The notes beneath the pieces are model-generated. The model was not told the DNA's origin and ran no database searches. It saw nothing but the letters and a program-made list of their open reading frames with translations. A DNA stretch of 64,000 bases, taken from Spirogloea muscicola. Lineage: Eukaryota > Streptophyta > Zygnematophyceae > Spirogloeales > Spirogloeaceae. The DNA lies in assembly GCA_009602725.1 (NCBI GenBank), contig WELB01000002.1, forward strand, positions 483,780 through 547,779, read 5' to 3'. The translations under genes were made by a program, and so were the position numbers. Shown here in pieces: positions 11,871 to 21,093 of the stretch (positions are counted from its first letter, which is position 1; every line of letters starts with the position of its first letter).

Positions 11871-12745
11871 CGGCGGAGCGACTACAAGGGCCAATGCCCA
11901 CGCACGACGCCAACCTGCCGAAGACCGTTCAAAGCGCGACGAGGGAAGCCCATCTACAGGGACCTCAACCACCAACAAGACCGTCAAGGTGGGCGCTACC
12001 GAAGCAGTGGAAAGGCGACCGTGGAACAGACGGCCGAAGACCACCAACTCAAGGTCAGGTCGACCACTGGGTCGAATGAACGGCCCTGAGAGACCACCCT
12101 TTCCCCTTAGCCAACCAGCGAGCAGCGCACCTAGCCAATCAGGTAGCGCTAAGGTTTCACCGCATCCGGCCCATGTCGGAGCGCGCGAGCCCTGCCAAGC
12201 AGTTCGCTTGGCAAATCTCACCCTCCTGCCGCGCCTGCGCCCACCGCGCCTGTGCCGACCAAGCCTGCGTATACTCGCGCCTGCGTCCGCGAGAGCGTAG
12301 AGCCCGGCGCCCACGGCGTGCGCGCTTAGTGAGCGTTGCGCGAACCCGCTAGCGACTGCGAGAAGTCGTATTTCTTCTGTAGTGAGCAGCTTATCATTGC
12401 GCTGTTCTTGCGAGTCTTACCATCGGAGTGCTGTGCTCATTGCTTGTGCACACGTCTTTGCATTGGTTGCTTGTTTGCACGTAAGGCGCGCCCTTGAGGC
12501 CCCTTTACCATATTCACAAAAGGCGCGCCCTTGAGGCCCCTTTGAATATTGGTGGTGAACCTAGATAGGGCCGGTCTTCGGACGGTCGTGTGACTGAGAT
12601 ACTGGTGACGGGAAACTCGCGATACAGTGGCACGTTACTTTCATTTGCCAAGCGAACTCTGAGCTTGAGTTTATTGCATTGGATTGCTAGTACTTGCTTG
12701 AACTCTGCTCAAGGCTGCAAGTGCGACTGTTATCTCTGAGTTAGA
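11615..12745 (+). other. 5' non-coding leader of the gag-pol element
   Basis: This 1.1 kb has no long ORF that looks coding. It holds a (CAA)n tract (about 11,838-11,872) and a duplicated phrase (GGCGCGCCCTTGAGGCCCC, near 12,486 and 12,521). Near 12,570 is a CTTCGGACGGTC motif, which recurs twice in the relative at 48.4-50.5 kb. It is alignable to both minus-strand relatives, so it is a conserved part of the family and probably includes the promoter. Confidence 0.6.
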
Positions 12746-15700
12746 TTGTTGCCAGTGTTATCGATCAACTGTCGATTGCGTTGTGATCTGTTTTTCGGCT
12801 ACTATTGCATGAGACTCAGGTCAGGCAATATCGTCAATCTGGAGCCTGAAGGTGAAGTTGCTTCGACAGACATTGATCTTGCATCTGAGCCAACTGGTAC
12901 TGCTGTTGCCGAATCACGTGTGGCGGCAGGTAGCTCAAGCGAGATCTCAACAACGATACGCTTTCGGAAAAGCATCAACATGGCATCAGGAGACTTGCCA
13001 AAATTCCAAGGTACACATAGCAGTGTTACTTTATCTGATGTGAAGAAACATTTCTTAGCAGAGTTGTGTCAACTGGACATGCACGGTTGCAAGGTCAGCA
13101 GGGAGTCGAAAATGACTTTACTAGCGAAGTATTTCACTGGGGACGCTGGATATATGTATGAGCAGCTTAGTGATGAGGTTTTGTCCATGACAAACCCAGT
13201 GCCTGAGTCGGCTACAGAGGTCGAAAAGCTGGCAGGTCCTCAACTAGTCGATCCTGTGGCCGAAGTCTTCCGTCGGTTCGCCAAGCAATTTCCAGAAGAC
13301 ACTCTGCAACACAAGCGAGATCTTCTTAGGTTCCAGCGAGAACCTAACGAGAATATAACAGTTTGTTATTTCAGATACGTGAAGCTGATAGAGAAGTCAG
13401 ACACCACTATCAGTCATCAGGATTTGGCGGCACAGTTCTTACGTGTTGTAGCTGGTAAAGCTCTCTGGCATGTAGTCGATTTATTGACTGTGCGCAGGCA
13501 ACAGCTCAACAAGAAACATTATGACATTCATGATGTCTATCAAGTCATGTTGGAGAGGGAGGCTGCAGAGTTCACTTTGAAAAGCTTAGATGATCGCTTT
13601 CCTGAAGTGTCCAATCCCTTCACCAGATCTGACAAGAAGTTTGGTGGTCCTGTGGTCAAGAAGCCCTTCACGAAGGCACATGTAGCCATCCCTGATGTGC
13701 AGCAGGTACCTGACCATTACAGACCTCGTCCGGCTGTGACTTGCCACAATTGTGGTAAGATTGGACACATGTCAAAACATTGTGCAGCTAGACATCAGAC
13801 TGCAGGTGCTACCTGTGGTCATTGTGCTAGATCAGGACATGTTGAGTCGCAATGTTGGCGAAAACACCCTGATAAATTGCCTGTACAATTTCGTGGCAAG
13901 AAGGCTTTGGAGATGGGAAAGCCTCCAGCTGACGGTGGTCGTGTGGATGGAGACCAACTACAGAAGTTGCAGAGACAGATTGAACAGCTGACACAACAGT
14001 TAGCTGCAAGCGAGATCAAGGCCAAGTCTAGTGCTAAGTCGGCCGCAGCTGCTGTTGTGCACTCAGATGTAGAAGAGGATGAGGATGACCTTGCAGGCAT
14101 GTATGAGGCTCAGTATGCAGCAGGGACTTCTCATAAGTATGGGTATTCTCACCTGGCATCGATTGTTGCTGCAGTACCGGAGTCTTCTAACACGGCAAGC
14201 AGAAACCCAATGAAGCGAGGTGAAAATGCTATGCAGCAACTTGCTAGGACCGGCAATGCTAGGTACCCTGCAAGTTTCAAATTGAAGGCCACTCAACCTG
14301 ACTTTCTTCTATCACAGCCTCAGCTTGTTGTGAAGTCCACAGAGCCGAAGGTTACTAATCCCACTTCACTTAGTTTTGATTGCACGTTGTCCGCTGGGAA
14401 GCTGTTGGACAGGTTGTACACAGCACCTGTTTTGAGCATCAACGACCTAGGATGGACGAAAGAGGCATTGAGTAACATGCTGACCAATACTGCAGTTGAG
14501 GTTGTGCAGAACTTGCAGACTACATCTGTCGGAACTGCCACCTACTCTGAGAATAGGGCACAGTCATGTGGTTTGGATATTGTGCCTCTCAGGTCATCGG
14601 AGGAACGAAAGAAACAGTTTTCCACAGTGACAATGCTAGATAATAGTTCAGGCATATTAGAGGTCAATGCAGTCAAGCCTAATGTCGTGTTGTTAGACAC
14701 AGGGGCTCAACCGATCCTTTTGGGTCGGCGTATGATCGCTGAACTGGGTCTAGACTCTTGTGACATAGCCCCCAGTAACATCAAGATTAAGACTGCTACT
14801 GGTGGTACAGATGCTATCTTAGGACTGACCAGAAAGCCAGTTCAAATTACTCTGTATGCCAATGTCCCTAGCAGACGGACTACTTTGTCAGTGATCTGCA
14901 TGATCACTAAAGCTAGAAGTTATGACATTCTGCTAGGAACTCAATTTCTGGTGCCCATAGGTTTCGGTATGGATTTTTACAGTGAAGCAGCTTGGTATAG
15001 ACCTGATTGGCTAAATGCTGGTACTGACATTGTCCCATTACCGTTGATGAAATCGTGTACCAATGCAGACATTGAGGCCAATGCAGGGGTGCCAACTACA
15101 GACGATGTTGTGGACAGTGAGGAGCTAATGAAGCAATTGGAGAATGGACTGGAGGGAACAGAGGAGCCAACTGAAGAGCAGTTGGCCAGTCTGAGAGATG
15201 AGCTGAGGGAGATGGAGGATGTGACTCCCCCAGCCAATTCGCCACCGACCGATGCACCAGCTATTGCTCCATTAGTCAATGTTCCATCAGCTGCTACTGC
15301 TATCACTGCTGCTGCTGCGACTGCCGCTGCTGCGACTGCCGCTGCTGCTATCACTACTGCTATCGCTACTGCTGCTGCGACTGCTGCTGCGGCGACTGCC
15401 GCTGCTGCTGTTACTACTGCTACTGCTGCTACTGCTACCGGTGCTGCTGCTGCAACTGCCGCTGCTTCTGCCACTGCTGCTGCTGCTACTACTGCTGCTG
15501 CTGCTGCACCACCAACGGCACCAGCACCACCAGCGCAGAATCCACCAGGTGGACAGAAGAGAGAAATTTCACCGGCGTTTCTACGTGCAGCACTTCAGCC
15601 TGCCAAAATGATGAAACCACTCACTGCAGCAGGACTGAGTGACAGGGACTTGGCAGAGTTGACCGTTGAGGAGAATTTCCGACGGTACCTTGCGATGTTA

Positions 15701-16975
15701 CCAGATTGGTCTGCCACGGCAGCAATTCGGGTGGAGGAAGCATGGACATTCAAAACTTTCAATGTTTCGATGACCAACCCAGGACAAAATGAAGAGGCAG
15801 CCGAAGATAGGAGATTCTACGCCGGAGTTATCCCTTTCGAGTTTGGAGAGCAGGGATTAGTGGTACTAGAGTTGTTTGGAGGCAGCGCCGCAGGGTTGGC
15901 GGGTTTGTTGCGCAGCCGCTACCGAATTGCGCAGTATATTTACGTGGATAATAATCCGGCCTCACGTGAAGCTGCAGCCCACCACATCTCCATACTCAAG
16001 GAGCGGTACAACCACCTGGTGACTCCAAATACGTTTGCAACCTGGGATACTCTACTCCCAGGAGATATCCGGGAAGCGGAGAAAGTGGAGTACCTCAAAC
16101 TCTTACCCCAGGTGGACCTGGTTATCGCAGGCTTCCCTTGCGAGGGCTTCAGCCCTGCAGGCCGAGGGGAGGGATTCGGTCATGTCAACTCAGCCCTTTT
16201 CTTCCCAATGCTACGCATCCTAAAACATATCCGTAGCAGACAAAGGAAGCCCATGGCTTACATAATAGAAAATGTACAGCCAGATGATGATGCCATTGAT
16301 GCGAACAACCATTTCCGTAGGTTGTATCACATATTGGGTCCTTTTGTGACCTTAGATGCGGCAAGGGTTAGCTCGTTAGCCGACCGGAAAAGAATTTTTT
16401 GGACAAATCTGGCACCTGCGCAGCTCCTGCAAGCCTGCATCAACGGCCAGGAACGACATGACAACGCCAGGGTTGAGCTCATCCTTGATGCCGGACGGAG
16501 GGTACCACTGGTCACACTTCAAGCGACACAACATCCAGTGAACCGTCCAGGACAAGTGCGATGCACTTTACCGACCTTGGTGGCTTCTGACAAGTCTGCC
16601 GGATTCAGAATCCGGAATGGTATCATTGGTCAGGGCATGATCCTCGTTTCGCCTGTGAATACTCCAGATGTTTATGCTACGCCAACACCTCGCGAACGCG
16701 AGAAAAGCATGGGCTTCTGGCCTGGCGACATCACTCCCCATCACTTCCCTGATGTGCTCAAAAATCGTATCATAGGTCAAGCCTTTGATCTTAATGCCAT
16801 TACCTGGTTGGCTAGTGTGCTTGGTCGCTTACAGACTAAGTATCGCATGCTGAGAGTAGCGTATGAGCGTAGTCTTCTACCTCCACCTCAAGGTTCTCCA
16901 ATGTCGGTGATTGATAGGCGCATGCTGACCCTATTCCGATTTGTTGAAGCAGAGAGGGAAGAGGATGACGAATAG
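12746..16975 (+). CDS. ORF1 of the element: gag, zinc knuckles, protease, C5-DNA methyltransferase
   Basis: 1,409 codons from the first ATG; residue 22 (MRLRSG) is an alternative start. Domains in order: gag-like helical region (about 75-300); two zinc knuckles (CHNCGKIGHMSKHC about 333, then CGHCARSGHVESQC); protease with VVLLDTGAQPILLG (about 649); an Ala/Thr-rich linker coded by GCT/ACT triplets (about 849-922); then a C5-cytosine methyltransferase (about 1,030-1,375). The methyltransferase shows motif I VLELFGG, motif II YVDNN, motif IV GFPCEGFSPAGR with the catalytic Cys, motif VI IIENV, motif VIII ADRKRIFWTN and a C-terminal RIIGQAF like motif X. The RIFW.N run resembles DNMT3/DRM enzymes. 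DNA methyltransferases captured by retrotransposons have been reported in a charophyte and in dinoflagellates; I recall this and cannot check it here. Confidence 0.9.
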   Translation: MLPVLSINCRLRCDLFFGYYCMRLRSGNIVNLEPEGEVASTDIDLASEPTGTAVAESRVAAGSSSEISTTIRFRKSINMASGDLPKFQGTHSSVTLSDVKKHFLAELCQLDMHGCKVSRESKMTLLAKYFTGDAGYMYEQLSDEVLSMTNPVPESATEVEKLAGPQLVDPVAEVFRRFAKQFPEDTLQHKRDLLRFQREPNENITVCYFRYVKLIEKSDTTISHQDLAAQFLRVVAGKALWHVVDLLTVRRQQLNKKHYDIHDVYQVMLEREAAEFTLKSLDDRFPEVSNPFTRSDKKFGGPVVKKPFTKAHVAIPDVQQVPDHYRPRPAVTCHNCGKIGHMSKHCAARHQTAGATCGHCARSGHVESQCWRKHPDKLPVQFRGKKALEMGKPPADGGRVDGDQLQKLQRQIEQLTQQLAASEIKAKSSAKSAAAAVVHSDVEEDEDDLAGMYEAQYAAGTSHKYGYSHLASIVAAVPESSNTASRNPMKRGENAMQQLARTGNARYPASFKLKATQPDFLLSQPQLVVKSTEPKVTNPTSLSFDCTLSAGKLLDRLYTAPVLSINDLGWTKEALSNMLTNTAVEVVQNLQTTSVGTATYSENRAQSCGLDIVPLRSSEERKKQFSTVTMLDNSSGILEVNAVKPNVVLLDTGAQPILLGRRMIAELGLDSCDIAPSNIKIKTATGGTDAILGLTRKPVQITLYANVPSRRTTLSVICMITKARSYDILLGTQFLVPIGFGMDFYSEAAWYRPDWLNAGTDIVPLPLMKSCTNADIEANAGVPTTDDVVDSEELMKQLENGLEGTEEPTEEQLASLRDELREMEDVTPPANSPPTDAPAIAPLVNVPSAATAITAAAATAAAATAAAAITTAIATAAATAAAATAAAAVTTATAATATGAAAATAAASATAAAATTAAAAAPPTAPAPPAQNPPGGQKREISPAFLRAALQPAKMMKPLTAAGLSDRDLAELTVEENFRRYLAMLPDWSATAAIRVEEAWTFKTFNVSMTNPGQNEEAAEDRRFYAGVIPFEFGEQGLVVLELFGGSAAGLAGLLRSRYRIAQYIYVDNNPASREAAAHHISILKERYNHLVTPNTFATWDTLLPGDIREAEKVEYLKLLPQVDLVIAGFPCEGFSPAGRGEGFGHVNSALFFPMLRILKHIRSRQRKPMAYIIENVQPDDDAIDANNHFRRLYHILGPFVTLDAARVSSLADRKRIFWTNLAPAQLLQACINGQERHDNARVELILDAGRRVPLVTLQATQHPVNRPGQVRCTLPTLVASDKSAGFRIRNGIIGQGMILVSPVNTPDVYATPTPREREKSMGFWPGDITPHHFPDVLKNRIIGQAFDLNAITWLASVLGRLQTKYRMLRVAYERSLLPPPQGSPMSVIDRRMLTLFRFVEAEREEDDE

Positions 16976-17044
16976 CAATTACAATGTGTAGCCCATACTG
17001 CTGATAAATCCATTGTTGAGTACAAGTGGCAGCTGGGTCTTCAG

Positions 17045-20000
17045 TTGAGTGATGAACAGAGGCATCGACTAACGATAATGCTTCAGGAGAATATTGCATG
17101 TTTTGCTTTCTCGGCAGCTGACTTAGGTACTTATGTGGGTGCCAAGTTCCAAATTAAACTCAGTGACGACAAGCCTATCTTCCGGAAGAGGTATACCTTG
17201 TCTCCATATGAGGATGAGCTTGTAGCGAAGAGATGTCAAGAACTGCTTGCTCTTGGTATGATAGAACCATCTAATAGTTCTTTTGCAGCACCTACAGTCC
17301 TACCAGCGAAGAAAGACGAGCATGGCAACTATACTGACAGACGCATGTGTGGTGACTACCGGTTGCTGAATGCAAATACACCCTTGGATAGGTATCCAAT
17401 GCCCACTCCGGAAGAGATTTTTAATCGCATAGGTTCTGCAAAGCTTTTCTCTGTCTTGGATTTGAAAAATGGGTTCAATCAAATTGCAATTGAGCCTGAT
17501 GATAGACACAAGACTGCATTCTGGGGCGTAGATACACTATATCAATGGACAAAGATGCCGTTTGGACTGAAGAATGCACCGTCTATGTTTCAGCGTGTTA
17601 TGGACCAGGTGTTGAAAGGAGTTCCATACGCCAAATGTTACATAGACGATGTTCTGATATTCAGTCATGAATTTGTTGAGCATGTGACTCATATTGACTC
17701 TGTTCTTAAGATGATACAGAGTTCAGGTTTGAAGTGCCATCCAGGAAAATGCCGGTTTGCACTCACTGAGGTCCATTATCTTGGGCATCAGATAACAGAG
17801 AATGGTCTTTCTCCGCAAGATAGCAAGGTGCAAGCAATCCTGTCCATTCCTGCACCTACCAATCTTACATCTTTGAGATCGTTTTTAGGACTTGCCAGTT
17901 TCTATCGTCGGTATATTGAGCATTTTAGCTCTTTGGCTCGTCCTCTCAACAGTCTGCTCAAAAAGAATACGCCTTGGCTATGGGGATCGGAACAGGAACA
18001 CGCTTTTTGCCAGTTGAAGCATTCACTGACAACAGCTCCTGTTTTACGACGTCCTGATTATGCTAAAGAGTTCCAGTTGCATACAGACTGGAGCAAACTC
18101 GGCATGGGAGCTGTACTTGTGCAGCAGGACGAAGATCACCATGATTATGTCATTGCTTATGCAAGTCGTTCTAACAATGCTGCCCAACGTAATTACTCTG
18201 CTTATGAAGGCGAATGTCTTGCAGCTGTTTGGGCTGTCACGCATTTTAGACCGTACTTATATGGACGACCTTTCAAGCTCGTCACAGATCATCAACCTTT
18301 GAAGTGGTTACTGACCACTAATCATTTGACTGGCAAACTCGCCCGATGGGCACTACGTTTGACAGAATATAAGTTTGAAATTGTTCATAAGCCAGGACTG
18401 CAGAATCTGGACGCAGATGCTCTGAGCCGCAACCCTATACCGGCAACTATGGATGAGCAATTCGCCTTGCTTTCAATTGCTATTGTGTCAGTACCTCTGA
18501 GTAGTCCTGCTTCTTACCTGGCATGCTTTGCTATGCATTCGCCACATGCCTGTGCTATAGACGGCCCTGATGATACCTTCTTTTCCAAAGATGTTTGGCT
18601 GGATCTGCCTGCACTTCATTACCTACAGAATGGCATGTATCTACCTCATCTTTCTACCATACAGAAGGATCGGGTAAAACACCGGGCCCGACGCTATGTC
18701 TGGCAAAACAATCAACTTGTTCGTCCGCATGAGGAATACGGAAACCAGGTTGTTCCTCCTCCTGCTGAACGCTTACAACTCGTCCAAGATGTTCATACGA
18801 ATTATGGACACTTCGGTGTAAAACGTACAATCAGTCTTCTCATGCCTAGATATTGGTGGCATGGTGTGACCAACACTGTTAAACAGGTTCTGTCACAATG
18901 TGAGGAATGCGACCGCATCCGTAGCACATTCTCCCTGAAGTCTCCAGTATTACATCCTTTGCCAATTGAAGGGCTCTTTTACAGATGGAGTCTTGATTTG
19001 GCGGGACCACTTCGACTGGGTGAACGGCAAAGGCCGTATGTTCTCATTATGATCGAGCATTTCTCTAAATGGGTAGAAGTTGTTATTATTCCTACCAAAA
19101 CTAGTGAACTCATCGCTGATGCTTTCAAGAATGCTGTGCTCACCCGGTATGGTGCTCCAGCAGAAGTGCTTACTGATCGAGGCACTGAATTCAAGGGTGC
19201 CTTTCAGCAGCTGTTGGACCGCAGCTTCATTGATCACCGTCTTACATCAAGGGATCATCCGCAGGCTGATGGTTTAGCAGAGCGGATGGTGCAGACGATA
19301 AAGAAAGGTTTGATGAAATATGTGATGAAACATGGCATGGAACGCTGGGACCAATTTTTACCATGGCTGATTATGGGCTATCGAATGTCAAACCAGACTT
19401 CTCTGTCTTGCTATAGTCCCTATTTTCTGCTATTCGGTCGACACCCTGTCATTCCATCTAACATCCGTCTTGTCAGTAACGACGTAAACCTGGATAACCC
19501 AGTGATTTGGTACAAGGTCTGCGCGGCCAGAGGCAAACTCTTCCAGAAGCATATGCCGATGGCCCTGAACAACTTGCGTATCGCTCAGCATCGGGATACT
19601 AACAGGTACGCTACCATTCGTAGTGGTGGGTACAAACCACAGTCTAAAGACATTGATCTTGGTGACTTTGTGTATGTGAAGGTGAAACCACAAGACGCCT
19701 TAGACTCTTCAACAGGACCTCTCATCCTTCAGGTTGTTGAGAAACACTCTTCAGGTGTGGTTAAACTTCGTGGTTCATGCAATCGTGTAATCAGTGATCA
19801 TGTTCAAAATGTTACACGTTGTCATCTGAGCAATATTGATCCAACCATTGACCCCACTAACCAATGGGTTTCTGAGAATCTATCTTGTGAACTTTGTCAG
19901 CGTTCCGATCAGGCAGTTCAAATGCTTTTATGTTCTCTTTGCAATAGGGGTTTCCATATACACTGCCTTGATCCACCACTGACTTCTATTTCACTGGCTG

Positions 20001-20089
20001 ATTGGTTCTGTGTGACCTGTTCAGATACTTTCCTAACTGCTCCACCTGTGCCAGGACTGACACTTGGGGGGGGGGGAACTACAGATTAA
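17045..20089 (+). CDS. ORF2 of the element: RT, RNase H, integrase, PHD finger
   Basis: 1,014 codons from the first ATG, in the same frame as ORF1. Order is that of Ty3/gypsy: reverse transcriptase (YIDDVLIFS about residue 199), RNase H (TDWSKLGMGAVL about 345, DADALSRNP at its end), HHCC zinc-binding region (HTNYGHFGV...CEECD about 584), and DDE integrase core (SLDLAGPL, LTDRGTEF, DGLAERM). A GPY/F-like stretch and then a PHD finger (about 948-993, CELCQ...CSLC...HIHC...WFCVTC) close the protein. No protease is present, as that lies in ORF1. The junction with ORF1 looks like a leaky stop of the tobamovirus type, so read-through, which gag-pol elements are known to use, is a likely mode of expression (inference). 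Confidence 0.93.
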   Translation: MSDEQRHRLTIMLQENIACFAFSAADLGTYVGAKFQIKLSDDKPIFRKRYTLSPYEDELVAKRCQELLALGMIEPSNSSFAAPTVLPAKKDEHGNYTDRRMCGDYRLLNANTPLDRYPMPTPEEIFNRIGSAKLFSVLDLKNGFNQIAIEPDDRHKTAFWGVDTLYQWTKMPFGLKNAPSMFQRVMDQVLKGVPYAKCYIDDVLIFSHEFVEHVTHIDSVLKMIQSSGLKCHPGKCRFALTEVHYLGHQITENGLSPQDSKVQAILSIPAPTNLTSLRSFLGLASFYRRYIEHFSSLARPLNSLLKKNTPWLWGSEQEHAFCQLKHSLTTAPVLRRPDYAKEFQLHTDWSKLGMGAVLVQQDEDHHDYVIAYASRSNNAAQRNYSAYEGECLAAVWAVTHFRPYLYGRPFKLVTDHQPLKWLLTTNHLTGKLARWALRLTEYKFEIVHKPGLQNLDADALSRNPIPATMDEQFALLSIAIVSVPLSSPASYLACFAMHSPHACAIDGPDDTFFSKDVWLDLPALHYLQNGMYLPHLSTIQKDRVKHRARRYVWQNNQLVRPHEEYGNQVVPPPAERLQLVQDVHTNYGHFGVKRTISLLMPRYWWHGVTNTVKQVLSQCEECDRIRSTFSLKSPVLHPLPIEGLFYRWSLDLAGPLRLGERQRPYVLIMIEHFSKWVEVVIIPTKTSELIADAFKNAVLTRYGAPAEVLTDRGTEFKGAFQQLLDRSFIDHRLTSRDHPQADGLAERMVQTIKKGLMKYVMKHGMERWDQFLPWLIMGYRMSNQTSLSCYSPYFLLFGRHPVIPSNIRLVSNDVNLDNPVIWYKVCAARGKLFQKHMPMALNNLRIAQHRDTNRYATIRSGGYKPQSKDIDLGDFVYVKVKPQDALDSSTGPLILQVVEKHSSGVVKLRGSCNRVISDHVQNVTRCHLSNIDPTIDPTNQWVSENLSCELCQRSDQAVQMLLCSLCNRGFHIHCLDPPLTSISLADWFCVTCSDTFLTAPPVPGLTLGGGGTTD

Positions 20090-20284
20090 AATTCGACTGT
20101 TCTTGACTTGTCCATGGTGCTGTGATGTCTGGCATGGTTCCTTAGCAGATGGATTTTCATGACAGTCTGGTCAAAGTAGCCAATATTCTCGTTTGGCTTG
20201 TGTGTACACCAAACTAGCAAGTCGGCATTTCTCTTCTTCTAGACCTATCGACGCCATCTCGCACCGACGCCCTCGCGCGTGACA

Positions 20285-20690
20285 GGCTCTCAGTACCCTC
20301 TAGTCAGCAAGTGCAGGTCAGAATAGCTAGAGGGCGGGAAGATGTCGCCCTGACGAAACCCGGAGGCAGCCGCCAGGGCGCGGCCCTGTGAGCGAGAGCA
20401 CCCAGTGGCCACTTGAGTTGCTGTGCGCTTTGATGACGCTTATGCGCCAACCGGCCCTTTCAGGCCTTGTACACCCTTCGGGCTGGCTGTTCACAGCCCT
20501 AGCCCCCCTTCGGGAGACCCACTTGCCATCTCTCTTGCCGTGGGAAGCGCTTACTCTCTCCCCTTATCCACTCCTTGACTTTTCCAAGACTCCTGACGCT
20601 CGTCCTCTTTGAGGCTGACACCTCGCGCGCCGCCACCTGCGCGCAGCCCCCCGCCTCTGGCACCGCCCACGAAGTCCCGCTCGTCTGAGC
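20285..20690 (+). mobile_element. LINE 3' hairpin units right of the element
   Basis: No gene. The first 60 bases continue the sequence that the element interrupted; a near-empty version of that junction is at about 39,940-40,015. From about 20,400 two LINE 3' units follow (GGCCCTTTCAGGCCTTGTAC, then GGGCTGGC...CACAGCCC). Confidence 0.5.
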
Positions 20691-20771
20691 ATGGCAGCCG
20701 CTCTGGCCGGCGCAGCCGCGGCGCTCGTCGCCGTCGCGCAGCTGGATTGCTTCGCCTCCGCCGCCGGGGAC
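20691..20771 (+). pseudogene. Orphan signal-peptide exon of the LRR kinase family
   Basis: ATG at 20,691 opens MAAALAGAAAALVAVAQLDC, then FASAAGD, then a possible donor (GTGGGC). It matches the first exons of the LRR-RLK copies here. No LRR exon follows on the plus strand, so it is a stranded exon, probably left by recombination or carried as part of a repeat. Confidence 0.55.
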
Positions 20772-21093
20772 CCTGAGTGGGCAGCCCGTCCTCCTCCGTC
20801 CACTTCTGGCCACTTCAGTCGCTGTGTGCTCTAACGATTGTCCGGCCCCTTCGTTCATTCCTTTTCTGGGCTGGCCTCTCCCAGCCACCGCGCTCTCATG
20901 GAAGCATCTTACTTTCGAACTTCATTCATCCTGTTATTTGCGCTGGCCGATCACAGCCATCGCCCTCTACAAGGCCCGAAAGGGCCGGGCAGTCAGCCTT
21001 CCGAGGTCCGGGCAGCTTTTGTTGCATGAGATTTTCAAAAAGCATAGCAGAGAAATATTGTTAAATTTGGGCAGAGGGCAGCTTCGAGCCTAC
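20772..21093 (+). repeat. LINE 3' units at the broken end of copy A'
   Basis: Two LINE 3' hairpin units (about 20,850-20,980). From about 20,990 the sequence turns into the LRR-exon repeat of copy A'. The kinase half of that gene is missing, so this is the breakpoint. Confidence 0.5.

Larger units (their letters stand above)
11615..20284 (+). mobile_element. Ty3/gypsy-like gag-pol element with DNA methyltransferase; inverted termini, no LTRs seen
   Basis: An 8.67-kb element that looks whole and young: both long ORFs are open and no clear breaks are seen. Parts: 5' leader 11,615-12,745, ORF1 (gag, protease, methyltransferase), ORF2 (RT, RNase H, integrase, PHD), a G-run at about 20,063-20,074 and a 3' tail to 20,284. 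GGCT at 11,611-11,614 and 20,285-20,288 is a 4-bp target duplication. The ends are inverted: TGTC at the 5' edge, GACA at the 3' edge. Each end has GTCG at about positions 1, 17 and 33 counted inward. I looked for the 5' leader repeated near the 3' end, as LTRs would need, and found none. Two minus-strand relatives have the same ends. Pol is clearly Ty3/gypsy-type; the termini and 4-bp duplication recall Ginger DNA transposons, which carry gypsy-like integrases. Confidence 0.85.

Noticed and set aside
11615-12745. Treating the 1.1-kb leader as a 5' LTR
   Set aside because: No second copy of it is found at the 3' end, and the two relatives also have it only once.
14977-15474. Minus-strand Ala/Val-rich open frame and plus-strand Leu-rich frame over the same stretch
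   Set aside because: Both are shadows of the GCT/ACT triplet run inside ORF1.
11615-20284. DIRS or Polinton identity, because of inverted ends
   Set aside because: The integrase is a DDE type with HHCC domain; no tyrosine recombinase, protein-primed polymerase or capsid genes of those groups are present.
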